A stretch of 64,000 nt of DNA, taken from Streptomyces sp. LaPpAH-108 (GTDB lineage Bacteria; Actinomycetota; Actinomycetes; Streptomycetales; Streptomycetaceae). The stretch covers positions 124,001-188,000 of the forward strand of contig NZ_KB891994.1 in assembly GCF_000373625.1 (NCBI RefSeq), written 5' to 3'. The position numbers were made by a program, and so were the translations under genes. Under the pieces are notes generated by a model. That model ran no database searches and was not told the origin of the DNA. It saw only the letters and a list, made by a program, of their open reading frames with translations. Of the stretch, positions 15,453 through 23,503 are shown one piece after another (within the stretch, counting starts at the first letter, position 1; every line of letters starts with the position of its first letter).

Positions 15453-16676
15453 ATGGCACAGCTGCGACAGGAAGTCGATCCGGAAGAGGCGGGGCTGGAC
15501 GCGAAGGCGCTGGACCGGCTGGATCAGCACGTGGCCCATTACGTGGACGAGGGGCGGCTGCCCGGCTTCCTGGTGTCGGTGGCCCGGGGCGGGCGCGTCG
15601 CGCATCTCACCGTGCACGGTCACCGGGACCGTGCGGCGGGGTTGCCGGTCGAGCCGGACACCTTGTGGCGGATCTACTCCATGACCAAGCCGGTCACCGC
15701 CGTCGCGGTGCTGATGCTGGTGGAGGAGGGGCTGCTGTCGCTGGACGACCCGATCGACCGCCACCTGCCGGAGTTCGCCAACCCGCGCGTGTACGAAGGC
15801 GGTTCGGGCGCGGACGTACGGACCCGTCCGGCGTCCGGTCCGATCCTCGTCCGCCATCTGCTGACCCACACGGCGGGTCTGACCTTCGCCTTCTACCACA
15901 GCCACCCGGTGGACGCCCTCTACCGCGAGGCGGGCCTGGAGTCCTCCGTGCCGCCGGGTGCGAACCTGGAGGAGACGGTGGCGGTGTACGCCCGGCTGCC
16001 CCTCCAGTTCGAGCCCGGCACCCAGTGGAACTACTCGGTCGCCTCCAATGTGCTGGGCCGTCTGATCGAGGTGGTCTCGGGGCGCCCGCTGGACGCGTTC
16101 TTCGCCGAGCGCGTCTTCGTCCCGCTCGGCATGACCGACACCGGCTTCCACCTCACGCCCGAACAGACGCCCCGCCTGGCCGAGTTGTACGGCGAGACCG
16201 AGAACGGGGGCATCGAACCCGTCCCCGGTCTCCCCCTGCGCGGCCGTCCCCGTTTCCTCTCGGCCAGCGGCGGCCTGGCGTCGACCGCCCACGACTACCA
16301 CCGCTTCATGGAACTGCTGCGCCGGGGCGGCGAACTGGACGGCGTCCGCCTGCTCCGGCCGGACACGCTGGCCCTGATGACCCGCAACCAGCTCCCCGGC
16401 GACGCCGTCCTGCGCGCCTTCGGCGCCCCCGCGCACCAGGAACGCGCCAACGACGGCCTCGGCTTCGGCTTCAACGTCTCCGTCGTCACCGACCCCACCC
16501 GCACGCTTGCCCCCTCCGCCCCCGGCACCTACGGCTGGACCGGCGTCGCCACCACCGCCTTCTGGATCGCCCCCGCCCACGACCTCACGGTCCAGTTCAT
16601 GACCCAGCTCCGCCCGAAGACCCTGAAGATCTTCCCGGAACTGCGCCGTCTGGTCCACGAGGCGGTGACGGGCTGA
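15453..16676 (+). CDS. Class C beta-lactamase-related serine hydrolase (esterase/peptidase-like)
   Basis: The ATG at 15453 after GGAGAG gives 407 residues; a longer frame to 15294 has no family content. The SxxK motif is SMTK in RIYSMTKPVTA, with the catalytic Ser and Lys. The second motif is YSV in WNYSVASNVLGRLIE, and a third loop is GWTGVATT near the C-terminus. HLLTHTAGL is the usual helix in this family. No signal peptide is evident from this start, so it is probably cytoplasmic and closer to EstB-type esterases than to secreted lactamases. It appears monocistronic. Confidence 0.92.
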   Translation: MAQLRQEVDPEEAGLDAKALDRLDQHVAHYVDEGRLPGFLVSVARGGRVAHLTVHGHRDRAAGLPVEPDTLWRIYSMTKPVTAVAVLMLVEEGLLSLDDPIDRHLPEFANPRVYEGGSGADVRTRPASGPILVRHLLTHTAGLTFAFYHSHPVDALYREAGLESSVPPGANLEETVAVYARLPLQFEPGTQWNYSVASNVLGRLIEVVSGRPLDAFFAERVFVPLGMTDTGFHLTPEQTPRLAELYGETENGGIEPVPGLPLRGRPRFLSASGGLASTAHDYHRFMELLRRGGELDGVRLLRPDTLALMTRNQLPGDAVLRAFGAPAHQERANDGLGFGFNVSVVTDPTRTLAPSAPGTYGWTGVATTAFWIAPAHDLTVQFMTQLRPKTLKIFPELRRLVHEAVTG

Positions 16677-16696
16677 GGCGCGGATAGGTTCGCCCC

Positions 16697-16991
16697 ATGG
16701 GCTTCACCAGCGAGTCTCGACGACGATCTGGCGCGCTTGGTCGCCGAGGCCGTCCGGGGCCTCTTCCGAGCCATCGGTCCCGCGCGGGCCGCGCTGTTGC
16801 CGGGGTGGTGCGGGAACGTCGTGCTCACGTCCGCCGAGGTGCGCGGCGCTGCCCCGAAGGACGCCGAGCGGCGCGGTGGGCTCGACTACGCGGTCGGCGA
16901 AGAGTCCGTCCTGGACGGCCCGTTGCGCCTGTGGCGGCTCGCCGCACAGGCCCGGCTCGGGCTGTGCGGCGTGTCGCTCGTCCTCGACTGA
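16697..16991 (+). pseudogene. Small hypothetical gene with an apparent single-base frameshift
   Basis: An ATG at 16697 opens with MGFTSE, and one base further the frame changes to one that reads LDDDLARLVAEAVRGLF and continues with a convincing, G/C-third-position coding pattern to a stop at 16991 (98 residues in all). Removing one base around 16715-16719 would join the two halves. In the intact second frame the only starts are weak (TTG at 16737). So this is either a recently broken gene, a sequencing error, or a gene using the weak start. The family is not recognised; there are no membrane segments. Confidence 0.5.
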
Positions 16992-16998
16992 GCCGGGT

Positions 16999-17658
16999 TC
17001 AGGAGCCGTGGCCCACCGCGTCCAGGTGCGGGAGGTCGTGGTCCAGGCGTTCGCGCTTGGTGCGGAGGTAGGTGATGTTGTTCTCGCTGGGCTCGATCAG
17101 GAGGGGGACCGTTTCCGCGACCTCGATGCCGTGACGGGTCAGCGCCTCGCGCTTGCGGGGGTTGTTGGACATGAGGCGGACCGAGCGGACGCCGAGGTCG
17201 TGCAGGATCTCGGCGGCGACCCGGTAGTCACGGGCGTCCACCGGGAGACCGAGGGCGAGGTTGGCCTCGACGGTGTCCAGGCCCTCCGCCTGGAGGGCCA
17301 TCGCGCGCAGCTTGGCCAGCAGACCGATGCCCCGGCCCTCGTGACCGCGCAGGTAGACGACGATCCCGCTGCCCTCGGCGGCGACCGCGCGCAGCGCCGA
17401 GGACAGCTGCTCACCGCACTCGCAGTGCTGGGAGCTGAACGCGTCCCCGGTCAGGCACTCGGAGTGCAGCCGGGTCAGCACGCTCTCCTCGCCTATCTCA
17501 CCGAAGACCAGGGCGACGTGTTCGTCACCCCGGTCGTGGTCCAGGTAGCCGATCGCCTGGAATTTCCCGTACGCGGTGGGCAGCGGGGTATTCACGACGC
17601 GTTCCGCGCCCGAACGCCGCGGGGACTTCTTGCCGAGGACGCCGAGGTTTTCTGTCAT
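16999..17658 (-). CDS. ribA: GTP cyclohydrolase II, Met120 variant (FAPy-forming type)
   Basis: A 219-residue protein from ATG 17658. Zinc ligands are in ECLTGDAFSSQHCECGEQL (Cys68, Cys79, Cys81), and the GTP-opening loop is GHEGRGIGLLAKLRAMALQ. The position that is Tyr in standard RibA (E. coli Tyr105, IRAYSLQ) is Met120 here. In S. coelicolor the paralogue SCO6655 also has Met120 and was reported to stop at the formylated intermediate FAPy instead of releasing formate. The divergent creatininase gene 39 bp away matches the SCO6654/6655 pairing. It probably feeds a specialised pathway, not riboflavin. Confidence 0.95.
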   Translation of the reverse strand: MTENLGVLGKKSPRRSGAERVVNTPLPTAYGKFQAIGYLDHDRGDEHVALVFGEIGEESVLTRLHSECLTGDAFSSQHCECGEQLSSALRAVAAEGSGIVVYLRGHEGRGIGLLAKLRAMALQAEGLDTVEANLALGLPVDARDYRVAAEILHDLGVRSVRLMSNNPRKREALTRHGIEVAETVPLLIEPSENNITYLRTKRERLDHDLPHLDAVGHGS

Positions 17659-17697
17659 GATCTGATTCCTAAGCAGAGACGAAAGGCCGTGAAAAAG

Positions 17698-18564
17698 ATG
17701 AGTGGTTCGGGCGCGCGTGCGGCGGCGGCACACGGAGTGCTGCCGACGGACACCACGGAGGACGTACGGAAGCGGGGGGCGGGTGTCTCAACACAGGTCG
17801 CCGTCCTTCCCGTGGGCAGCTTCGAACAGCACGGCACGTACCTCCCACTGGCGACCGACACGCTCGTCGCCTGCGCCGTGGCGCGGGAGATAGCCGCCGC
17901 GTACCCGGTGCACCTCCTTCCCCCGGTGACGGTCTCGTGCTCCCACGAGCACGCGGCCTGGCCGGGAACCGTCAGTATCTCCTCCACCACCCTCCACGCC
18001 ATCGTGCGGGACATGGCGGATTCGTTGCGCCGTTCGGGTGTCGAGGCCCTGGTGGTGGTCAACGGCCACGGCGGGAACTACGTCCTGGGCAACGTCGTGC
18101 AGGAGGCATCCGCGCGCGGTGAGCGCATGGCGCTCTTCCCGGCCGCGGAGGACTGGGAGGCGGCCCGGGAGCGCGCGGGCGTGGTGACCTCGCTGCTCAC
18201 CGACATGCACGCCGGGGAAATCGAGACGTCCATTCTTCTGCACGCTCATCCCGAATTCCTCCGCCCTGGTCATGAGACCGCCGATTTCACCGCCGACGAC
18301 CGTCGTCATCTGCTCACCACGGGAATGTCCGCCTATACCGAATCGGGCGTCATCGGACGCCCGTCCCTGGCCACGGCGGAAAAGGGCAAGAGCCTGCTGG
18401 CGAGCCTGGTGGCGGATTTCGCGCCGTACTTCGAGCTGGTGACCTCGGAAAAGCTCCCGGTCTCCGGAGAACTCGCGGCTTCCGGCGCGGCGGTCTCCGG
18501 CGAGGTCCCGCCCACAGGGGAGACGCCGTCCGCCGGTGAACTCCCGGGCGCCGTACGGGAGTAG
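17698..18564 (+). CDS. Creatininase-family amidohydrolase (probable FAPy deformylase/hydrolase)
   Basis: 288 residues from ATG 17698 (GTG at 17689 is an alternative). Creatininase metal-site motifs are intact: VGSFEQHGTYLPLATDT, SCSHEHAAWPGT, VVNGHGGNYVLGN and DMHAGEIETS. Archaeal ArfB is a creatininase homologue that deformylates FAPy, and pairing with a FAPy-forming GTP cyclohydrolase II suggests the same step here. The last ~45 residues (PVSGELAASG, GEVPPTGETPSAGEL) are low-complexity and overlap the convergent flippase gene by 232 bp. Substrate assignment is inference from homologues and context. Confidence 0.9.
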   Translation: MSGSGARAAAAHGVLPTDTTEDVRKRGAGVSTQVAVLPVGSFEQHGTYLPLATDTLVACAVAREIAAAYPVHLLPPVTVSCSHEHAAWPGTVSISSTTLHAIVRDMADSLRRSGVEALVVVNGHGGNYVLGNVVQEASARGERMALFPAAEDWEAARERAGVVTSLLTDMHAGEIETSILLHAHPEFLRPGHETADFTADDRRHLLTTGMSAYTESGVIGRPSLATAEKGKSLLASLVADFAPYFELVTSEKLPVSGELAASGAAVSGEVPPTGETPSAGELPGAVRE

Positions 18565-19586
18565 CCCCGCAGCCCGGCGTACCAGCGGGCGACGAGGACG
18601 ACGGCGCCGGGCAGGCTCGCCACGAAGCTGAGCACGCCGTAGACGACCGCGACCGCGACCCCGCTGCTCGCGCCGAGCCCGGCCGCCGCGAACGCCCAGG
18701 CGGTGACGCCCTCACGGGGGCCGAAGCCGCCGACGTTCAGCGGCAGGCCCATCGCGACCAGCGCGAGCACCGCGAGCGGCAGCAGCACCGCGACGGAGGC
18801 CCCGCTCCCGGCGACCCGGGCGGCGACCACGAACATCCCGAGGTGACCGGCGAGGACGACCGCCGAGGACAGCGCGACCCCGGGCCCGCTCTCGCGGGAC
18901 AGCAGCCCCCGGCGCGCATCCGCGAGGACGCCCGCACGCCTGGCCCGCGCGGAGCCCCGGTTCAGCCGTACGGCGACCGCGACCGCGCAGGCGCCCGCCA
19001 CCGCGAGGGCCACGGGCGCGGCGACGGTGCGCACGTCGTCCCGTACCGGCGAGGGCAGCGTCAGCAGCAGCGCGGTACCGGCCACGGCGAGCGCGATCTG
19101 CCCGGCGACGCGCTCCAGCACGACGGCCTTGACCCCGCGCCGTACGTCCCCCGCGCTCTGCCCGTGCCGTACCGCGCGGTGCACATCGCCCAACACCCCG
19201 CCGGGAAGTGCCGCGTTGAGGAACAGAGCGCGGTAGTAGTCGGCCACGGCGGCACCCAGCGGCAGCCGGATGCCGAGCCCGCGTGCCGTCAACTGCCAGC
19301 GCCAGGCGCTGAACACGGTGGTGAGGACACCAACAGCGAGAGCGATCAGCACGGTTGGCGTGTCGATCCGCCGCAGGCCGTCCAGCAGGGGGCCGGTGCC
19401 GAGCCGCCACAGCAGTCCGCCGAGGATCGCGACCCCGGCGACCGTGCCGAAGTGGGTGCGCAGCGCACGGGAGGTGAAGCGTCCCCGGGCAGGCGCCCCC
19501 TTCACCGGCACGGTCTCGGCCGCCGGAGCCGGACGTGTCTGCGGCACGCGGACCTCCGTGGCGACGTCCCCCGTCGGCGTGTTCAT
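18333..19586 (-). CDS. Flippase-like membrane protein (lysylphosphatidylglycerol synthetase TM-domain family)
   Basis: 417 residues starting at ATG 19586, four bases into the end of the upstream methyltransferase gene (ATGA). After a ~45-residue N-terminal region there are about eight hydrophobic helices with the family pattern WRWQLTARGLGIRLPL, YYRALFLNAALPGGVLGD (residues ~115-145) and GLPLNVGGFGPREG (residues ~310-325). Proteins of this type flip or move lipids. The C-terminal ~70 residues are low-complexity and run antisense through the creatininase gene. It is the last gene of a five-gene minus-strand operon, so it may move that pathway's product across the membrane. Confidence 0.88.
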   Translation of the reverse strand: MNTPTGDVATEVRVPQTRPAPAAETVPVKGAPARGRFTSRALRTHFGTVAGVAILGGLLWRLGTGPLLDGLRRIDTPTVLIALAVGVLTTVFSAWRWQLTARGLGIRLPLGAAVADYYRALFLNAALPGGVLGDVHRAVRHGQSAGDVRRGVKAVVLERVAGQIALAVAGTALLLTLPSPVRDDVRTVAAPVALAVAGACAVAVAVRLNRGSARARRAGVLADARRGLLSRESGPGVALSSAVVLAGHLGMFVVAARVAGSGASVAVLLPLAVLALVAMGLPLNVGGFGPREGVTAWAFAAAGLGASSGVAVAVVYGVLSFVASLPGAVVLVARWYAGLRGYSRTAPGSSPADGVSPVGGTSPETAAPEAASSPETGSFSEVTSSKYGAKSATRLASRLLPFSAVARDGRPMTPDSV

Positions 19587-20572
19587 CCCACGCCTCCCGC
19601 CGCTCGGGGCAGCGCGAGCAGATCGCTGTGGTGCACGACGACGCGCAGTTCGCCCGCCTCCAGGGCGGCCAGCCGCTCGGCGAGGTAGGCGGCGGCCCGC
19701 TCGCGCAGCTCGGGCCGCTGCTCGACCGCAGCGCCCACCCAGCCGCGCAGCCACTGCGCGGTCAGCGCGGCGTGCTCGGGGCCGAGCCGCCACGGGCTCG
19801 GATGCACCCGTACGGTCGCCCCGTGCTCAGCGAACGCCTGGCAGGCCACGGTGACCGCGTCGGGGCCGAGCATCCCGGTGCGGCGCTGGTGGTCGTTGAA
19901 CGCCTCGGCGAGCTGCGCGTCCAGCGGGTCGGACGGCTCCAGTTCGACCCGTCCGGCGACGGACAGGGTGAGCAGCGCCGGGCAGCCCGCCCCGGCGCAG
20001 GCGGCGGCCAGGGTCTCGACCTCCTCGCGGGTGAGCACGTCGAGCAGCGCGGAGGCGGTCACCAGGTCGGCGCCGGTCAGCGCGTCCGGGGTGAGCCGGG
20101 CGACATCGCCGCGCCGGGTCTCGACGGTGACCTGGGCGCCGTCCGCGGCGGCGCGCGGGGAGGCGACGGCGGCGAAGTGCAGCAGGTAGGGGTCGAGGTC
20201 GTGCAGGACCCAGTGCTGGGCGCCGTCCAGGCGGGCGGCCAGCCAGCGGCCCATGGAGCCGGTGCCGCAGCCGAGGTCGTGCACGACGAGTCCGCCGTCC
20301 GTGCCGGGCCGTTCGGCCACCCGGGTGGTCAGCGGCTCAAGGAGGACCTCGGCGCGGGCATCCGCGTCGGCGGCCTCGCGCAGCCGCAGCCACTCGGGCG
20401 CGTAGCGGGGCGCCTCCTCGGCGTCGCCGTCGCGCAGCCGTACGGTCGCGCGTTCGCCGGGGCGGGTCACGGGTCCGGCGCCCGCGATGACGTCGTCGGT
20501 GTTCACCGGGTGCTCCTCGGGTGCCGTGGCGTGGCCGGGTTCGGGCCCGGTGACCGTGGTCGTCTCGCTCAT
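19583..20572 (-). CDS. Class I SAM-dependent methyltransferase
   Basis: 329 residues from ATG 20572, overlapping the glycosyltransferase stop by four bases. Motif I is VVHDLGCGTGSMGRWLA, with VLHDLDPYLLHFA as motif II and DLVTASALLDVLTREEVE as the acidic/post-II region; the C-terminal half includes GVLHPSPWRLGPEHAAL-like elements and WLRGWVGAAVEQ. The target is unknown. Tight coupling with the GT4 and flippase genes suggests methylation of a sugar-bearing small molecule or lipid in the same pathway. Confidence 0.88.
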   Translation of the reverse strand: MSETTTVTGPEPGHATAPEEHPVNTDDVIAGAGPVTRPGERATVRLRDGDAEEAPRYAPEWLRLREAADADARAEVLLEPLTTRVAERPGTDGGLVVHDLGCGTGSMGRWLAARLDGAQHWVLHDLDPYLLHFAAVASPRAAADGAQVTVETRRGDVARLTPDALTGADLVTASALLDVLTREEVETLAAACAGAGCPALLTLSVAGRVELEPSDPLDAQLAEAFNDHQRRTGMLGPDAVTVACQAFAEHGATVRVHPSPWRLGPEHAALTAQWLRGWVGAAVEQRPELRERAAAYLAERLAALEAGELRVVVHHSDLLALPRAAGGVG

Positions 20573-21837
20573 GCGGCCCGCCGCGGCGCGTCGGGGAGCC
20601 GGCCGAGGACCCCGGCCAGGCTGCGGGCGGTCGCGGCCCAGCCCGCGAGGGCGGAGCGGCGGCCCCGGGCGGCGGCCTTGAGGCGGCGGCGCACGTCGGC
20701 CTCGTTGAACCAGCCGCGCAGTTCGGCGGCGATGGCGCCGGGGTCCTCCGGCGGGACGAGGATGCCGGGCACGCCGCCGTCGGGGGCGCGGCCGACGGCC
20801 TCGGGCAGTCCGCCGACATCGGTGGCGAGGACCGGGATGCCCCGGGCCAGCGCCTCGGTGACGGCCATGCCGTAGGTCTCGGCGTACGAGGTGAGGACCA
20901 TCAGGTCCGCGGCGGCGTAGCTGGCGTCGAGATCGGCGCCGGAGCGCGGCCCGGTCAGGTGCAGCCGGTCGGCGAGGCCGTACCCCTCGATCTGGGCGCG
21001 CAGCCCGTCGACGTACTCGGGGTCGTGGCCGAGGCCGCCGACCAGCGAGCAGGTCCAGGGCAGGTCGCGTACGGCGGCGAGGGCTTCGACCAGGCGGTGC
21101 TGGCCCTTGCGCGGGGTGACGGCGGCGACGCACACCAGGTGCGAGACGCCGTCGGTGCCGGGCGCGAGCGGCGCGATGTCGGCGCCGGGGGCGGCCAGGT
21201 GGACGCGGTCGGGGGCGAGGCCGTGGTGGGAGACCAGGCGGCGTACGGCCCAGTCGCTGGTGGCGATGACGGCGGGCACCGCGCGCAGCACGGTCCGCTC
21301 GCGGGCGTCCAGGTCGGCGGCGACGGCCGGGTCCAGGCCGGTCTCGTCGCCGAGCGGGAGGTGCACGAGGACGGCCAGGCGCAGCCGTTCGGCCTCGGGG
21401 ACGACGACCTCGGGCACCCCGCAGGCGACCAGGCCGTCCAGCAGGACCACGGTGCCGTCGGGCAGCTCGCGCAGGGTGCGGGCGAGCCCTTCGCGGGCGG
21501 CGCTGTCCGGGTCGGGCCAGGCGCCGGGCGCGGCGTGACGGACGGCCTGCCACCCGAAGCCGGGCAGGTCCAGGCAGACGCGGCGGTCGTAGGCGTTGCC
21601 ACCGCTGGGGGCGGCGAGGTCGTCGACGCCGCCCGGCATGACGAAGTGCACGGTGCGCAGGGACATGGGGAGGATCCCGACGGTCTGGGGGGCGGTGGGC
21701 TGCGGGGGGACGTAGGCGAGGGAGCCGGTCTTCGCGCGGTCGGTGCTCTTCGCGCGGTCGGCGGGGGCCTTCGCGCGCTCGGGGGCGACCTTCGCGCGGT
21801 CGGCGGTCTTCGTGCGGTCCACGGTCAGATCGTTCAC
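20569..21837 (-). CDS. GT4-family glycosyltransferase with N-terminal DRAK repeats
   Basis: 422 residues from GTG 21837, which overlaps the PTPS stop (GTGA). The GT-B fold is evident: [14 protein letters not shown] near the N-domain, then [33 protein letters not shown] and [13 protein letters not shown], the E(x7)E-type donor site in the C-domain. Residues ~5-40 form five imperfect repeats of [DE]R[TA]K ([30 protein letters not shown]), a basic low-complexity segment absent from typical GT4 proteins. A shorter start at MSLRTVHFV (residue 58) would omit it. Donor and acceptor are unknown. Confidence 0.9.
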   Translation of the reverse strand: MNDLTVDRTKTADRAKVAPERAKAPADRAKSTDRAKTGSLAYVPPQPTAPQTVGILPMSLRTVHFVMPGGVDDLAAPSGGNAYDRRVCLDLPGFGWQAVRHAAPGAWPDPDSAAREGLARTLRELPDGTVVLLDGLVACGVPEVVVPEAERLRLAVLVHLPLGDETGLDPAVAADLDARERTVLRAVPAVIATSDWAVRRLVSHHGLAPDRVHLAAPGADIAPLAPGTDGVSHLVCVAAVTPRKGQHRLVEALAAVRDLPWTCSLVGGLGHDPEYVDGLRAQIEGYGLADRLHLTGPRSGADLDASYAAADLMVLTSYAETYGMAVTEALARGIPVLATDVGGLPEAVGRAPDGGVPGILVPPEDPGAIAAELRGWFNEADVRRRLKAAARGRRSALAGWAATARSLAGVLGRLPDAPRRAA

Positions 21838-22232
21838 AGGTCACGCTCGTAACTCGCCCAGGCGATGTGCGACTCGTGCAGGGTGACGGTCAGGTTCGAA
21901 AGACCCCGCGCTCCTTCGCCGAGGGCGCCCTGGTGGATGCGCTCGGCGAGGCGGTCGGCGACGACCTTGGCCAGGAACTCGGTGGAGGTGTTGACCCCCG
22001 CGAACTCGGGTTCGTCGTCGAGGTTGCGGTAGTTCAGCTCGCCGACCACGGTGCCCAGTTCCTTGGTGGCCAGGCCGATGTCGACGACGATGTTGTCCTC
22101 GTCCAGCTGTTCGCGCCGGAAGGTGGCGTCCACGAGGAACGTGGCCCCGTGCAGGCGCTGCGCGGGACCGAAGACCTCGCCGCGGAAGCTGTGGGCGATC
22201 ATCAGGTGATCGCGGACGGTGATGCTGAACAA
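21834..22232 (-). CDS. 6-pyruvoyl-tetrahydropterin synthase/QueD-like protein with altered zinc site
   Basis: 132 residues, T-fold. Landmarks are MIAHSFRG (His14), RLHGATF (His28), LNYRNLDD and VNTSTEFLA, and [12 protein letters not shown] near the end. In canonical PTPS/QueD the second motif is HGH, giving two zinc ligands; here it is HGA (Ala30), and the catalytic Cys before it is also absent. The protein is therefore unlikely to do standard PTPS or CPH4 synthase chemistry. Its place upstream of GT, MT and flippase genes and near a FAPy-forming GTP cyclohydrolase II points to modification of a pterin- or pyrimidine-like intermediate. Confidence 0.88.
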   Translation of the reverse strand: MFSITVRDHLMIAHSFRGEVFGPAQRLHGATFLVDATFRREQLDEDNIVVDIGLATKELGTVVGELNYRNLDDEPEFAGVNTSTEFLAKVVADRLAERIHQGALGEGARGLSNLTVTLHESHIAWASYERDL

Positions 22233-22412
22233 CGGACGACCCTCCAGGTGCGGCGCGTCTGGTGCCCCCCGCGGTTCCCGTCGGGGGTTGACGACTAGTA
22301 CGGCTGCTCGCTTCCTCGCGTTCAGCCCTCTCTCACTCTTTTCTCAGGTCAGGCGGTCGCCGACGCTGATTCCTTTTCACACGCCGGACGGGCGTGGCGC
22401 TCGTTTTCCCGC

Positions 22413-23402
22413 TCAAACGGCCGCGTCGTACCGGATGCGGTGGCACAGGGCGGGCAGCTCGCCGGAGGCCAGGCGGGGCATGACCTCGGGCAGTTCCTCG
22501 AAGTCACTCTCACCGGTGACGAGCGCGTCGAGCGCGGGGTCCGCCAGGAGGTCCAGGGCGAGCGCCATCCGTTCGGCGTAGCCCCGCCCCGCGCGGGCGG
22601 CCGGGGAGACGGTGCCGACCTGGCTGGCGCGCACGGTGAGGCGGCGGGAGTGGAAGGACTCGCCCAGCGGCAGGGTGACGCGCCGGTCGCCGTACCAGCT
22701 CAGCTCGATCACCGTGCCCTCGGGGGCGAGGAGTTCGAGGGCGCGGGTGAGGCCCTGCTCGGTGGCGCTGGCGTGGACGACCAGGTCACAGCCGTCCAGG
22801 GCCTCCTCGGGCGTGGCGAAGTCGACGCCGAGCGCGTCGGCGGTCTCGGCGCGGGCCGGGTCGGCGTCCACGAGCTGGAGCCGTACGCCGGGGAAGCGGG
22901 CGAGCAGCGCGGCGACCGAGCTGCCGACCATGCCGCCGCCGACCACCGCGATCCGGTCGCCGACGAGGGGCGCGGCGTCCCACAGCGCGTTGACGGCGGT
23001 CTCCACGGTCCCGGCGAGCACGGCGCGCGCGGCGGGCACCCGCTCGGGCACGACGGTGACGGCGCTCACCGGAACGACGTAACGGGTCTGGTGCGGATAC
23101 AGACAGAAGACGGTGCGGCCGATCAGCTCAGCGGGGCCCCGCTCGACGACGCCGACGTTCAGGTAGCCGTACTTCACCGGGGCCGGGAAGCCGCCCTCCT
23201 GGAACGGCGCCCGCATCGCGTCGTGTTGGCTCTCCGGCACGCCGCCCCGGAAGACCAGGGTCTCGGTGCCCCGGCTGACGCCGGAGTACAGGGAGCGCAC
23301 CAGCACCTCACCCTCGGCGGGCTCCGGGAGGGTGACGTCACGCAGCTCGCCGTGGCCGGGTGAACTGAGCCAGAACGCGCGGGCGGCGGGGTTCATCGGC
23401 AT
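22413..23402 (-). CDS. Zinc-independent MDR-family alcohol dehydrogenase/reductase
   Basis: 329 residues. The N-terminal GroES-like domain (LRDVTLPEPAEGEVLVRSL, SGVSRGTETLVFRGG) lacks the zinc-ligand Cys/His, and the Rossmann motif is IAVVGGGMVGSSVAALLA (about residues 150-167), with VDADPARAETADALG for the nucleotide ribose. It belongs to the branch near 2-desacetyl-2-hydroxyethyl bacteriochlorophyllide-type dehydrogenases. A 180-bp gap separates it from the PTPS gene but the strand is the same, so it probably heads this operon. Its substrate is unknown; an oxidation or reduction step on the pathway intermediate is likely. Confidence 0.88.
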   Translation of the reverse strand: MPMNPAARAFWLSSPGHGELRDVTLPEPAEGEVLVRSLYSGVSRGTETLVFRGGVPESQHDAMRAPFQEGGFPAPVKYGYLNVGVVERGPAELIGRTVFCLYPHQTRYVVPVSAVTVVPERVPAARAVLAGTVETAVNALWDAAPLVGDRIAVVGGGMVGSSVAALLARFPGVRLQLVDADPARAETADALGVDFATPEEALDGCDLVVHASATEQGLTRALELLAPEGTVIELSWYGDRRVTLPLGESFHSRRLTVRASQVGTVSPAARAGRGYAERMALALDLLADPALDALVTGESDFEELPEVMPRLASGELPALCHRIRYDAAV

Positions 23403-23503
23403 CCTCCTGAACGATCGGGAACTTGCTCACGTACCGAGAAGGGCACAGGCCGCGCACAGTACGCGGCGATGATCGACTCTGTCACTCGGCCGGAGGATGT
23501 GCG

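Noticed and set aside
22233..22412. Small gene between the PTPS and MDR genes
   Set aside because: Short frames here lack coding bias; the region is more A/T-rich with a weak cacgcc/ggcgtg hairpin (about 22380-22396) and fits a leader or promoter.
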